The notes under the pieces are model-generated. The model saw nothing but the letters and a program-made list of their open reading frames with translations. It was not told the origin of the DNA and ran no database searches. From an uncultured Eubacteriales bacterium (lineage in GTDB: Bacteria > Bacillota > Clostridia > UMGS1810): a DNA stretch of 22,094 nucleotides. The position numbers and the translations under genes are program-made. The stretch covers positions 1 to 22,094 of the forward strand of contig USKN01000009.1 of assembly GCA_900555295.1 (NCBI GenBank). The letters are read 5' to 3'. Positions 1-8,279 of this stretch are shown here, piece by piece (position 1 is the stretch's first letter; each line of letters opens with the position of its first letter).

Positions 1-37
1 TTTATTTATTATTTACAGTACAATCTGCTATTTAATA

Positions 38-736
38 TTATTTAACAAATTCGTTTACACAGCGAATATATGCCGCAACAGGGTCGTCGGCTTTTGTTAT
101 GGGACGTCCCACAACTATATAATCCGAGCCTGTCTGTTTTGCTTCAATCGGAGTGGTAATTCTTACCTGGTCACCCTTATCGCCGTCTTTAAATCTAATT
201 CCCGGTGTTACCGTCATAAAGCTTTTGCCGCAAACTTCTTTAACTTTGCCTGCCTCGAGCGGCGAACACACCACACCGTCAAGTCCGCTCTCCGCGGCAC
301 ATTTTGCATAATGCATTACAACCTCGTCAAGGGGCTTGTCTATAAGCAAATCATTGTGCATACGTTCGCTGCTTGTACTTGTAAGCATTGTAACCGCTAT
401 AAGTTTTGCTCTTGTGCCGTCGGGTTTGGTGAGTCCCTCTATTGCCGCCTCCATCATTGCCTTTGTGCCGAATGCGTGAATGTTGGTCATATCAACATCA
501 AGCTGTGCCAAAACCGACATTGCTTTTTTTACCGTATTGGGAATATCGCAAAGTTTTAAATCAAGAAAAATTTTGTGTCCTCGTGCCTTTATTTCACGCA
601 CAATATCAGGTCCCTCCGAATAATAAAGCTCCATACCTATTTTTACAAACGGCTTTACATCGGTAAACTTATCCAAAAAACTCATAACTTCCGCTCTGTT
701 GTTAAAATCACAGGCAATTATAACATCTCTTTCCAT
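38..736 (-). CDS. pyrF: Orotidine 5'-phosphate decarboxylase (PyrF)
   Basis: Cytoplasmic TIM-barrel enzyme that decarboxylates OMP to UMP, the last step of de novo pyrimidine synthesis. The 232-residue length is normal for the bacterial family. The catalytic signature DLKLCDIPNTV holds Asp59, Lys61 and Asp64, and the C-terminal phosphate-binding stretch IVVGRPIT is present near residue 212. The start codon ATG shares one base with the pyrD stop (TAATG), and a GGAGG Shine-Dalgarno lies inside the end of pyrD, so translation is probably coupled. It is the last complete gene of the pyr operon visible here; the 37 bases that follow show neither a terminator nor a new start, so pyrE may lie just outside the window (inference). 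Confidence 0.97.
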   Translation of the reverse strand: MERDVIIACDFNNRAEVMSFLDKFTDVKPFVKIGMELYYSEGPDIVREIKARGHKIFLDLKLCDIPNTVKKAMSVLAQLDVDMTNIHAFGTKAMMEAAIEGLTKPDGTRAKLIAVTMLTSTSSERMHNDLLIDKPLDEVVMHYAKCAAESGLDGVVCSPLEAGKVKEVCGKSFMTVTPGIRFKDGDKGDQVRITTPIEAKQTGSDYIVVGRPITKADDPVAAYIRCVNEFVK

Positions 737-1647
737 TAGTGTGCTCCTCCCACAATATCGCTTAAACGGGTTATTCTGTATTTATTCATAACTTTAGGCA
801 AGTCGTTTATAATATCGCGGCACACATAAGGATTTACAAGGTTTTCTGCTCCTATTTGCACCGCCGACGCACCTGCAAGCATCATTTCTATAACATCTTC
901 GGCAGTTGCTATACCGCCCATACCTATAATAGGTATATTTACCGCTTCATAAACACGGTATACCATACTAACCGCCACAGGCATTATTGCCCTGCCCGAA
1001 AAACCGCCAGATTTATTGGCTATTACAGGCTTTTTTGTTTTTAAATCGATTTTCATACCCAAAAGTGTGTTTATCATACTTATACCGTCGGCGCCTGCGT
1101 CCTCACACGCTTTGGCAACCGCGGCTATATCACCTGCATTTGGTGTAAGCTTTATATAAACAGGTTTGCTTGTAACGCTTTTTACAGCTTTTGTTACCTC
1201 ATATGCGCATTTGGGGTCTGTGCCGAAACTCATACCGCCGTCGTGAACATTTGGGCAGCTTATATTAACTTCTATAATACCCACAATATCTTCTTTATCT
1301 ATTTTTTCACAGCAGTATGCGTATTCATCAACCGAAAAACCGCCGATGTTTGCAACAACTTTTTTATTAAAGCATTTTTTTATTTTTGGTATTTCCTCCG
1401 ATATTACTTTTTCAATACCGGGATTTTGAAGTCCCACAGAGTTAATTAACCCATCCCTGCATTCCGCAATACGCGGCAGAGGATTTCCAAATCTCGGCTC
1501 TTTCGTTGTACCTTTAAACGAAAAACTCCCAAGTATATTTATATCGTAAAGCTCGGCAAATTCATATCCGTAACCAAATGTTCCGCTTGCCGGTATTATG
1601 GGATTGTCTAATTTAAGCGAACCGAGCGACACAGATAAATCTACCAT
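736..1647 (-). CDS. pyrD: Dihydroorotate dehydrogenase B, catalytic subunit (PyrD, class 1B)
   Basis: FMN-dependent catalytic subunit of the cytosolic, NAD-linked dihydroorotate dehydrogenase; oxidises dihydroorotate to orotate. The 303-residue protein starts with the PASGTFGYG element and has the class 1B active-site cysteine in EVNISCPNV (Cys131); class 2 enzymes have Ser here. FMN and phosphate-binding motifs IIGMGGI and GASAVQIG lie in the C-terminal third. A strong AAGGAGG site precedes the ATG, and the first codons overlap the end of pyrK by 7 bases. The immediately preceding pyrK supplies the electron-transfer subunit, which confirms the class 1B assignment. Confidence 0.97.
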   Translation of the reverse strand: MVDLSVSLGSLKLDNPIIPASGTFGYGYEFAELYDINILGSFSFKGTTKEPRFGNPLPRIAECRDGLINSVGLQNPGIEKVISEEIPKIKKCFNKKVVANIGGFSVDEYAYCCEKIDKEDIVGIIEVNISCPNVHDGGMSFGTDPKCAYEVTKAVKSVTSKPVYIKLTPNAGDIAAVAKACEDAGADGISMINTLLGMKIDLKTKKPVIANKSGGFSGRAIMPVAVSMVYRVYEAVNIPIIGMGGIATAEDVIEMMLAGASAVQIGAENLVNPYVCRDIINDLPKVMNKYRITRLSDIVGGAH

Positions 1648-2366
1648 ATAACTTCCTCCTTGTCAAGCACAGGGCCGTCCTTGCATATTCTTTTGTTTCC
1701 GTACTTTGTTTTGCACGAGCAGCCCATACAAGCACCAAAGCCGCAGCCCATACGGCTTTCAAAACTTAATTGTCCGCCTGTATTTAAGCTGTTAAGTGCT
1801 TTAAGCATTGCCTCGGGGCCGCATGCGTAAAAATAATCGTAATTAATATTTTTAAGCGCGTCGGTTACAAAACCTTTTATTCCGTATGAGCCGTCGGCGG
1901 TTGTAACATATGTTTTAACGCCCAAATTTTTAAACTCACTTTCGCAAAACACTTCATCATACGTATTAAACCCGAGTACGGCACATACATTTTTGCCCTG
2001 CTTTACAAGCTTATCGGCAAGAGCGTACAGCGGGGGCACGCCAACTCCGCCTCCTATTAAAACAGGATTGGTTTTGCACTTTTCGGTATCAAATCCGTTT
2101 CCTAGTCCCGTAAGAATATCGTACACATCACCGCATTTTGCATTTGACATATACTCCGTTCCTTTGCCCACAACCTTGTATATTATTTCAAATTCGTTTT
2201 CTTTATAATTGTAAACCGATATAGGTCTGCGTAAAAACATACCGTCGAGCTTTATATTTACAAACTGACCGGGTTTAATAATTGCGTGCTCACCCTCAAA
2301 GCGCATTTTGTAAATATTTTTTGCAATTCTCTCGTTTGACAGCACCTTAAACAAGCCCTGTTTCAA
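1641..2366 (-). CDS. pyrK: Dihydroorotate dehydrogenase electron-transfer subunit (PyrK)
   Basis: FAD and [2Fe-2S] subunit that passes electrons from PyrD to NAD+. The 241-residue protein has the flavin-binding RRPISVYN motif (residues 46-53), the nucleotide-binding GGGVGVPPL motif (about 105-113), and a C-terminal cluster-binding cysteine set Cys208, Cys213, Cys216 and Cys228 in the CX4CX2CXnC pattern of the family. The start appears to be TTG: the first in-frame ATG is at residue 21, inside the conserved N-terminal beta-barrel, while the TTG has a GAGGAG site 9 bases upstream overlapping the carB stop. carB ends 6 bases before it and pyrD overlaps its end by 7 bases. The TTG start may lower its output relative to its neighbours (inference). 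Confidence 0.95.
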   Translation of the reverse strand: MKQGLFKVLSNERIAKNIYKMRFEGEHAIIKPGQFVNIKLDGMFLRRPISVYNYKENEFEIIYKVVGKGTEYMSNAKCGDVYDILTGLGNGFDTEKCKTNPVLIGGGVGVPPLYALADKLVKQGKNVCAVLGFNTYDEVFCESEFKNLGVKTYVTTADGSYGIKGFVTDALKNINYDYFYACGPEAMLKALNSLNTGGQLSFESRMGCGFGACMGCSCKTKYGNKRICKDGPVLDKEEVIW

Positions 2367-2372
2367 TTAAAA

Positions 2373-5300
2373 TCACTCCTCATCTATTGTGGATATGGTA
2401 ATTGTGGTTTCCTCAAGCACATCCAAAAGCACACGAACGGTATCGAGTGATGTAAACATAGTAACATTGTTTTCAACCGCACATCTTCTTATAAGATAGC
2501 CGTCCGTTTCCTGGCTTTGCGAATTAATATCGCGTGTGTTTATTACATAGCTTACAAAGCCGCGCCGTATTGCCGTTAAAATTTCTTCGTTGCCTTTGCT
2601 TACCTTTTCCATTATTCTTGTGCGTATGCCGTGTTCTTTTAAATACATTGCCGTACCGTGTGTTGCGGCTATGTTAAATCCGAGACGGTAAAAACGCTTT
2701 ACAAGAGGCAGTGCTTCGGGTTTATCTTTATCGGCAACCGTTACAAAAATTGTTCCGTAATTTGTAACATTCATTCCCGATGCCTGGAGCGCTTTATACA
2801 ATGCTCTTGTCATTTTTTTATCGTACCCTATCGCCTCGCCCGTTGATTTCATTTCGGGTGAGAGATATGCGTCAAGTCCCATAATTTTTGAAAATGAAAA
2901 TGCCGGTACTTTTACAAAACAGCTTTTCTTTTCGGGCGGATAAAGCTTGGTATAACCCTGTTCTTTTAAACTTTTGCCGAGTATAACATAAGTTGCAATA
3001 TCCGCAAGCGAATATCCCGTTGATTTTGAAAGGAAAGGCACTGTTCTCGATGAACGCGGATTAACTTCTATTACATATACGTCCTCATTTTTATCAACTA
3101 TAAACTGTATGTTATATAAACCTTTTATTCCAATTCCCAACCCGAGTTTTTCGGTATAGTCCAAAATAGTTTGCTTTGCTTTGTCCGATACGCTGAATGT
3201 AGGATAAACCGAAATTGAGTCGCCCGAGTGTATTCCCGTACGTTCAACGTGTTCCATAATTCCGGGAACAAATACGCTCTCGCCGTCGCAAACCGCGTCA
3301 ACTTCAAGCTCTTTACCAACAATGTATTTATCTACCAAAACAGGTCTGTCCTCATCTATTTCAACAGCTGTTTTAAGATATCTTCTCAAGCCGTCTTCAT
3401 TTGCCACAATCTGCATTGCGCGGCCGCCCAAAACATAACTCGGGCGTACCAAAACAGGATATCCTATACGTTTTGCGGCATCCACTCCGTCCTCAATGTT
3501 TGTAACCGCCTCACCGTTTGGCTGCGGAATGTTAAGCTCATTCATTATCTTTTCAAAGCTGTCACGGTTTTCGGCTTTTTCAATTGCGTCAACATCGGTA
3601 CCTATAATTTTTACACCGCGTTTCATAAGCGGTTCGGCAAGGTTTATTGCCGTCTGTCCGCCAAGCGATGCAATAACGCCCATCGGTTTTTCAAGCTCAA
3701 TTACATTCATAACGTCCTCAACCGTAAGCGGTTCAAAATAAAGTTTGTCGCTTGTGGTGTAATCGGTTGAAACGGTTTCGGGATTATTGTTAATGATTAT
3801 CGATTCGTAACCGTATTCTTTAATTGTTTTAATCGCGTGAACCGTTGAATAGTCAAATTCAACACCCTGCCCTATACGTATCGGGCCCGAACCGAGTACA
3901 ATGATTTTTTTTCTGTCGCTTACGCGCGATTCGTTTTCATCTTCGTATGTTGAATAAAAGTACGGTATATAGCTGTCAAATTCGCTTGCGCAGGTATCTA
4001 TCATTTTATATACGGGGAAAATTTTATTTTTTTTGCGCATTTGGTAAATCGCATCTTCGTCCGTTTTCCATAAATGAGCAAGGTATTTATCACTAAATCC
4101 CATTTTCTTTGCCTTTTTAAGTAAATCGATATTGCCTGTATCAGCTTCAAGCTCGCGTTCAAAATCAACTATTTTTTTAATTTTGTCAAGAAAAAACATA
4201 TCAATCTGCGTTACGTTGCATATTCTCGAATGGTCAACGCCAAGCCACATAAGCTGGCTTATTGCATATATTCTGTCGTCCGTTCCCTCCGCAATATAAT
4301 CCATAAGCTGGTCTACCGTCATTTTGTCTTTATCAAACTTTGACATATATAAGTGGCACACACCTATTTCAAGCGAACGGATTGCTTTTAATAAGCTTTC
4401 CTCCAGCGTTCTTCCAATTGCCATTACTTCACCCGTTGCTTTCATTTGTGTTGAAAGTTTGTTAGACGCAGTTGTAAACTTATCAAATGGAAAACGCGGC
4501 ATTTTTGTTACAACATAGTCAAGCGTAGGTTCAAACGATGCGGGGGTGTTTGCAATTTGTATTTCGTCCAAAGTCATTCCCACGGCAATTTTTGCACTTA
4601 CACGCGCTATCGGATAACCCGTTGCTTTTGACGCAAGCGCCGATGAACGGCTTACACGCGGATTAACTTCAATAAGATAATATTGAAAGGATTGCGGGTC
4701 AAGCGCAAACTGAACATTACATCCGCCCTCTATTTTAAGCGCTCTTATAATTTTTAGTGCGCTGTCACGCAGCATATGATACTCTTTATTTGTTAACGTT
4801 TGACTCGGTGCAACAACTATGGAGTCACCTGTATGTATACCAACGGGGTCAAGATTTTCCATATTGCAAATGGTAATTGCGGTGTCGTTTTTATCGCGCA
4901 TTACTTCATATTCAATCTCTTTGTAGCCTTTTATACTTTTTTCAACAAGAACCTGCCCCACGGGCGAAAGTTCAAGTGCGTTTTTCATTATTTCGCAAAG
5001 CTGTTCTTTGTTATCAGCAAAGCCGCCGCCCGTACCGCCAAGAGTAAATGCGGGGCGCAATACAACGGGGTAGCCTATTTTTTCCGCTGCTGCAATACCC
5101 TCGTCTATACTGTGTGTTATTTCTGACGGCAAAACAGGTTCACCGAGCTGTTCGCAAAGTTCTTTAAAAAGTTCTCTGTCCTCGGCACGCTCAATGCTGT
5201 CGCTGCTTGTACCCAAAAGTTCAACCTGGCACTCGTCAAGCACACCTTTTCTTGCCAGCTGCATTGCAAGGTTAAGCCCTGTTTGACCGCCTATTCCCGG

Positions 5301-5561
5301 TACAATTGCATCGGGGCGCTCATATCTTAGAATTTTTGCAATATATTCCAATGTTAAAGGTTCCATATATACTTTGTCCGCAACCGTTGTATCGGTCATA
5401 ATGGTTGCGGGATTTGAATTTGCAAGTATAACCTCATAGCCTTCTTCTTTAAGCGCAAGACACGCCTGTGTTCCGGCATAGTCAAATTCGGCAGCCTGTC
5501 CTATAACAATTGGTCCCGAACCTATAACAAGTACTTTTTTAATATCGTCTCTTTTAGGCAT
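2373..5561 (-). CDS. carB: Carbamoyl-phosphate synthase large chain (CarB)
   Basis: Makes carbamoyl phosphate from bicarbonate, two ATP and ammonia delivered by CarA. The 1062-residue length is typical. The protein shows two homologous ATP-grasp halves: the first begins with GSGPIVIGQAAEFDYAG and the second, near residue 555, with GSGPIRIGQGVEFDYS; each has its GGQT loop and ATP-grasp EVNPR motif. An oligomerisation region lies between them, and a C-terminal allosteric (MGS-like) domain spans roughly residues 930-1062. A GTG start 12 bases further upstream is possible, but ATG at 5561 is preferred because a GGTGG ribosome binding site sits 8-9 bases before it. The gene overlaps carA by 8 bases, consistent with equal subunit production. 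Confidence 0.97.
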   Translation of the reverse strand: MPKRDDIKKVLVIGSGPIVIGQAAEFDYAGTQACLALKEEGYEVILANSNPATIMTDTTVADKVYMEPLTLEYIAKILRYERPDAIVPGIGGQTGLNLAMQLARKGVLDECQVELLGTSSDSIERAEDRELFKELCEQLGEPVLPSEITHSIDEGIAAAEKIGYPVVLRPAFTLGGTGGGFADNKEQLCEIMKNALELSPVGQVLVEKSIKGYKEIEYEVMRDKNDTAITICNMENLDPVGIHTGDSIVVAPSQTLTNKEYHMLRDSALKIIRALKIEGGCNVQFALDPQSFQYYLIEVNPRVSRSSALASKATGYPIARVSAKIAVGMTLDEIQIANTPASFEPTLDYVVTKMPRFPFDKFTTASNKLSTQMKATGEVMAIGRTLEESLLKAIRSLEIGVCHLYMSKFDKDKMTVDQLMDYIAEGTDDRIYAISQLMWLGVDHSRICNVTQIDMFFLDKIKKIVDFERELEADTGNIDLLKKAKKMGFSDKYLAHLWKTDEDAIYQMRKKNKIFPVYKMIDTCASEFDSYIPYFYSTYEDENESRVSDRKKIIVLGSGPIRIGQGVEFDYSTVHAIKTIKEYGYESIIINNNPETVSTDYTTSDKLYFEPLTVEDVMNVIELEKPMGVIASLGGQTAINLAEPLMKRGVKIIGTDVDAIEKAENRDSFEKIMNELNIPQPNGEAVTNIEDGVDAAKRIGYPVLVRPSYVLGGRAMQIVANEDGLRRYLKTAVEIDEDRPVLVDKYIVGKELEVDAVCDGESVFVPGIMEHVERTGIHSGDSISVYPTFSVSDKAKQTILDYTEKLGLGIGIKGLYNIQFIVDKNEDVYVIEVNPRSSRTVPFLSKSTGYSLADIATYVILGKSLKEQGYTKLYPPEKKSCFVKVPAFSFSKIMGLDAYLSPEMKSTGEAIGYDKKMTRALYKALQASGMNVTNYGTIFVTVADKDKPEALPLVKRFYRLGFNIAATHGTAMYLKEHGIRTRIMEKVSKGNEEILTAIRRGFVSYVINTRDINSQSQETDGYLIRRCAVENNVTMFTSLDTVRVLLDVLEETTITISTIDEE

Positions 5562-6651
5562 TTGTCTTACCACCTTCCATTATATCAAGAAATTTATCAA
5601 ACAAATATCCGCTGTCTTGAGGTCCCGGCGCACTTTCGGGATGATACTGCACCGAAAAAACTTTGTCTTTTTTACACTCAACGCCTTCAACCGTATTGTC
5701 GAGCAAGTTTATATGTGTTATTTCAAGAGGCGTATCTTTTATTGATTGTGAGTCAACCGCATAACTGTGGTTTTGGCTTGTAATTTCTATTTTATTTGTT
5801 TTAAGATTGCGTACGGGGTGATTGCCGCCTCTGTGACCGAATTTAAGCTTATACGTTTTTGCACCGTACGCAAGGCTTATAAGCTGATGTCCCAAACAAA
5901 TACCAAAAACAGGATATTTACCTTTAAGTTTTTTTACCGTTTCAATAACGGGTGTTACATCCTCGGGGTCGCCCGGACCGTTAGACAAAAACACACCGTC
6001 GGGCTTCATAAAATCTATTGCCTCCGCCGTTGTATCATAAGGTACAACCGTTACATTGCAGCGGCGCTTGTTTAAACTGCGTATAATGTTAAGTTTTATA
6101 CCGCAGTCGATTGCAACCACATTAAATTTATGATTTGATGTTCTCGAATACCAGCGTTTTCTGCAGCTCACCTTTGAAACGGCGTCGTGCGGAATTTGGG
6201 TGTTTTTAAGTATTTCCACAGCCTCGGCATTGCTCATTTGCGCATCGCATATAAGAACCTTTTGAGTTCCCATATCACGTATTTTACGTGTAATTTTTCG
6301 TGTATCAACACCGTAAATACCCGGTATTGAGTTTTCTTCCAATAATTCCGAAAGAGTTTTTGTATATCGAAAGTTACTCGGCATATCGTTGTAGTCGCGT
6401 ACAATAAGCGCGCCGATTGACGGGTTTTTTGTTTCAAAATCATCATCGGTTATACCATAGTTGCCTATAAGCGGATATGTCATAACCACTGCCTGATATG
6501 TATAAGACGGGTCGGACACAATTTCCTGATATCCCACCATTGACGTATTAAATACTATTTCGCACACCCTGTCGCAATATGCGCCAAAGCCGTAGCCCAA
6601 ATATTCGCATCCGTCCTCCGTTACTATTTTTCTGTCGTACATTCTTGCCAT
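5554..6651 (-). CDS. carA: Carbamoyl-phosphate synthase small chain (CarA)
   Basis: Glutamine amidotransferase subunit that hydrolyses glutamine and channels ammonia to CarB. The 365 residues split into an N-terminal CPSase small-chain domain (about 1-150, with the GYQEIVSDPSY and GVDTRKITR motifs) and a class I amidotransferase domain whose catalytic triad is visible as Cys252 in FGICLGHQL and His337/Glu339 in YHPESAPGP. An AGGGGG ribosome binding site lies about 7 bases before the ATG. The gene begins 28 bases inside the end of pyrC and overlaps carB at its own end, so it is tightly embedded in the operon. Confidence 0.97.
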   Translation of the reverse strand: MARMYDRKIVTEDGCEYLGYGFGAYCDRVCEIVFNTSMVGYQEIVSDPSYTYQAVVMTYPLIGNYGITDDDFETKNPSIGALIVRDYNDMPSNFRYTKTLSELLEENSIPGIYGVDTRKITRKIRDMGTQKVLICDAQMSNAEAVEILKNTQIPHDAVSKVSCRKRWYSRTSNHKFNVVAIDCGIKLNIIRSLNKRRCNVTVVPYDTTAEAIDFMKPDGVFLSNGPGDPEDVTPVIETVKKLKGKYPVFGICLGHQLISLAYGAKTYKLKFGHRGGNHPVRNLKTNKIEITSQNHSYAVDSQSIKDTPLEITHINLLDNTVEGVECKKDKVFSVQYHPESAPGPQDSGYLFDKFLDIMEGGKTNA

Positions 6652-7928
6652 ACAAATTCCCCCTTAAATATAGTTGCCAAGCATTTTCCGTATACTTTAT
6701 CCGAGTCAAACGGAGTGCTTTTTCCTTTTGATAAAAACAAAGAGCTGTCTATGTAATACGGGTTTTTTAAGTCAAAAACCGTAAAATCGGCATCGTTTCC
6801 AATCCTTATTTCACAATTAATTCCAAACCTCTTGTTTGGATTAACGCTTAATAATTCAATAAGCTTATTGAGTGTAATTATTTTGGTTTTTACAAGATTT
6901 GTGTACATTTCGGCAAATGCGGTTTCAAGTCCCACTACACCGTTTAAGCTGTCTTTAAGTCCGCCGCTCTTTTCTTTGGCGGAATGCGGAGCGTGGTCGG
7001 TTGCTATCATATCTATTGTACCGTCTTTTATACCCTCAACAATTGCAAGCCTGTCACTTTCACTGCGTATAGGCGGATTCATTTTAAATCTTCCGTCATC
7101 TTTTAGCATTGTATCATTTAATATTGCATAATGCGGCGCTGTTTCGCATGTAATATCCACTCCCGCTTTTTTTGCGTTTCGTATAAGCTCAACACTTTGT
7201 GCCGTTGATATATGGCACACATGGTATTTTACCTTTGTTTCCGCCGCAAGCTTAATGTCGCGCTCAATCGGTTTATATTCGCTTTCGGCGCAAATGCCTT
7301 TATGTCCGTTAAGTTTTGCATATTCTCCGTCATTAATATATCCGCCGTTAAGCAAAGAATTATCTTCGCAATGTGCCGCTATAATTTTGCCGAGCCTGCG
7401 TGCCTTAATCATTGCCTCTTTCATAATATCCGCACTTTGAATGCCCTTTCCGTCATCGGAAAAAGCAACAACACCGTCGCTTAAATTGTCCATATCCGAA
7501 AGGCAAAGTCCGTTTTCGCCTTTTGTTATTGCACCGTACGCAAGCACATTTATCCGTGCGTCTTTTTTTATGGCCTCAAGCTCTTTATTTAAATTTTGCA
7601 TACAATCGGGAACGGGGTTTAAATTAGGCATTGCGCATACCGTTGTATAACCGCCTCTTGCCGCCGCATAAGTACCTGTTTTTACCGTTTCTTTGTATAA
7701 AAAACCCGGTTCACGCAGATGAACGTGTACATCTGTAAAACCGGGGAAAACATACAAATGATTACCGTCATTTGCAGATAAAGCGTCACTGAAATAACTG
7801 TGAATACAAATATCGGATATTTTGCCGCCGCTGATATAAATATCGGCATCGGCAAATTTACCGCTTATATATACGCAAGCATTTTTTATAATTTCGGGTT
7901 TACCGTTTTTAATAATTATATCCGACAT
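6624..7928 (-). CDS. pyrC: Dihydroorotase (PyrC), first visible gene of the pyr operon
   Basis: Zinc amidohydrolase that cyclises N-carbamoyl-L-aspartate to dihydroorotate. The 434-residue length and motif set fit the type I (Bacillus-like) dihydroorotase: metal ligands His68 and His70 in DVHVHLREPGF, GGYTTVCAMPN after it, the IAAHCED and KYHVCHIS histidines, and ATDHAPH near residue 315. A GAAGGGAG ribosome binding site sits just before the ATG. It heads the operon directly behind a consensus promoter. In Bacillus the same order is preceded by pyrR, pyrP and pyrB; none of these is present between this gene and the divergent gene. Confidence 0.96.
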   Translation of the reverse strand: MSDIIIKNGKPEIIKNACVYISGKFADADIYISGGKISDICIHSYFSDALSANDGNHLYVFPGFTDVHVHLREPGFLYKETVKTGTYAAARGGYTTVCAMPNLNPVPDCMQNLNKELEAIKKDARINVLAYGAITKGENGLCLSDMDNLSDGVVAFSDDGKGIQSADIMKEAMIKARRLGKIIAAHCEDNSLLNGGYINDGEYAKLNGHKGICAESEYKPIERDIKLAAETKVKYHVCHISTAQSVELIRNAKKAGVDITCETAPHYAILNDTMLKDDGRFKMNPPIRSESDRLAIVEGIKDGTIDMIATDHAPHSAKEKSGGLKDSLNGVVGLETAFAEMYTNLVKTKIITLNKLIELLSVNPNKRFGINCEIRIGNDADFTVFDLKNPYYIDSSLFLSKGKSTPFDSDKVYGKCLATIFKGEFVWQECTTEK

Positions 7929-7980
7929 AGTGTTCTCCCTTCAAAAATTAAATTGCATAAAAATACATTTATTACTTATA

Positions 7981-8009
7981 ATTATACAATTGTTTTAAAA
8001 ATTTGTCAA
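7981..8009 (-). promoter_or_regulatory. Proximal consensus promoter (P2) of the pyr operon
   Basis: On the minus strand TTGACA (8009-8004) and TATAAT (7986-7981) are separated by exactly 17 bases, a perfect sigma-A-type match. Predicted initiation near 7974 gives a leader of about 45 bases before pyrC with no hairpin and no PyrR-type binding loop. The spacer carries a short palindrome, ACAATTGT (7987-7994), which could be coincidental in this AT-rich stretch. Confidence 0.8.
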
Positions 8010-8037
8010 TAAATGACGTACTGTGTTTATTTCCAAA

Positions 8038-8067
8038 AATAGCCCTTGCAATACGGCAAGGGCTATT
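8038..8067 (-). terminator. Intrinsic terminator between the two pyr promoters (candidate attenuator)
   Basis: A perfect 12-bp stem, AATAGCCCTTGC paired with GCAAGGGCTATT around a 6-base loop, is followed on the minus strand by a run of five T. On the plus strand it is followed by AAAATAC, so termination should act on minus-strand transcripts. No minus-strand gene of normal size lies upstream, so it is placed to stop a leader RNA that would otherwise run into pyrC. Confidence 0.8.
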
Positions 8068-8185
8068 AAAATACACAAAAAATTTTTACTGTGCAAAAAG
8101 CGCACACCAAAATATTATACAATATACATTGCATACATATCAAAATATATTTTATACCAATCTTGCCGGCATCACGGTACCGCAT
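8066..8185 (-). CDS. Possible 39-codon leader peptide ahead of the pyr terminator
   Basis: An ATG at 8185-8183 opens a 39-codon frame that ends in TAA at 8068-8066, on the first bases of the terminator stem. The predicted peptide begins MRYRDAGKIGIKY and continues as a hydrophobic stretch with five cysteines. A ribosome at the stop codon would cover the 5' arm of the terminator, the geometry used in translation-coupled attenuators. Against it: no Shine-Dalgarno is visible and the predicted transcript start leaves only about 9 bases before the ATG, and a frame this short can be open by chance in AT-rich DNA. It is not recognised as any known protein. Confidence 0.3.
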   Translation of the reverse strand: MRYRDAGKIGIKYILICMQCILYNILVCAFCTVKIFCVF

Positions 8186-8200
8186 TTAAAGATTACATAT

Positions 8201-8229
8201 ATTTTACCATATGTTTAAAGAGTTGTCAA
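8201..8229 (-). promoter_or_regulatory. Distal minus-strand promoter (P1) of the pyr leader
   Basis: TTGACA (8229-8224) is followed after 17 bases by TAAAAT (8206-8201), with TGG directly in front of the -10, matching the extended -10 (TGN) form. The predicted start is near 8194, upstream of the leader frame and terminator. The -35 is perfect and the -10 has one mismatch. Confidence 0.65.
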
Positions 8230-8279
8230 CCGATTTTTTTGATTTTCTTGAATATATATGCAAATAGTTTAACTTTATA

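Larger units (their letters stand above)
8038..8194 (-). promoter_or_regulatory. Candidate leader RNA / attenuator of the pyr operon
   Basis: A transcript from the distal promoter would start near 8194 and cross a 6-bp closing helix (AATCTT at 8193-8188 in the RNA direction paired with AAGATT at 8164-8159) around a GC-rich core, then a very U-rich stretch, a small hairpin TGTGC/GCACA (8106-8090), a T-run, and finally the terminator. The core carries CGGCAAG (8168-8162), complementary to CTTGCCG (8060-8054) in the terminator arm, so an alternative fold is possible. The sequence matches no riboswitch class that I recognise. A regulatory role is inferred from the layout only. Confidence 0.45.

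Noticed and set aside
3228..3770. A 180-codon plus-strand frame opposite carB
   Set aside because: It lies wholly inside the strongly conserved carB coding region, its predicted product has no recognisable features, and it is explained by codon bias of the true gene.
7929..7974. A PyrR-binding loop or riboswitch in the short proximal leader of pyrC
   Set aside because: The sequence is AT-rich with no stem and no PyrR-like conserved loop.
8114..8143. A third minus-strand promoter, TTGATA-18-TATAAT, within the pyr leader
   Set aside because: Such matches are common in very AT-rich DNA; it would initiate inside the leader frame and has weaker elements than the two reported promoters.
8172..8187. 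A T-box-like word (GGTACCGC) on the plus strand, and a similar one on the minus strand
   Set aside because: It arises from the palindrome CGGTACCG. The core TGG is CGG here, no aminoacyl-tRNA or amino-acid gene follows, and the position relative to promoter and terminator is wrong on either strand.
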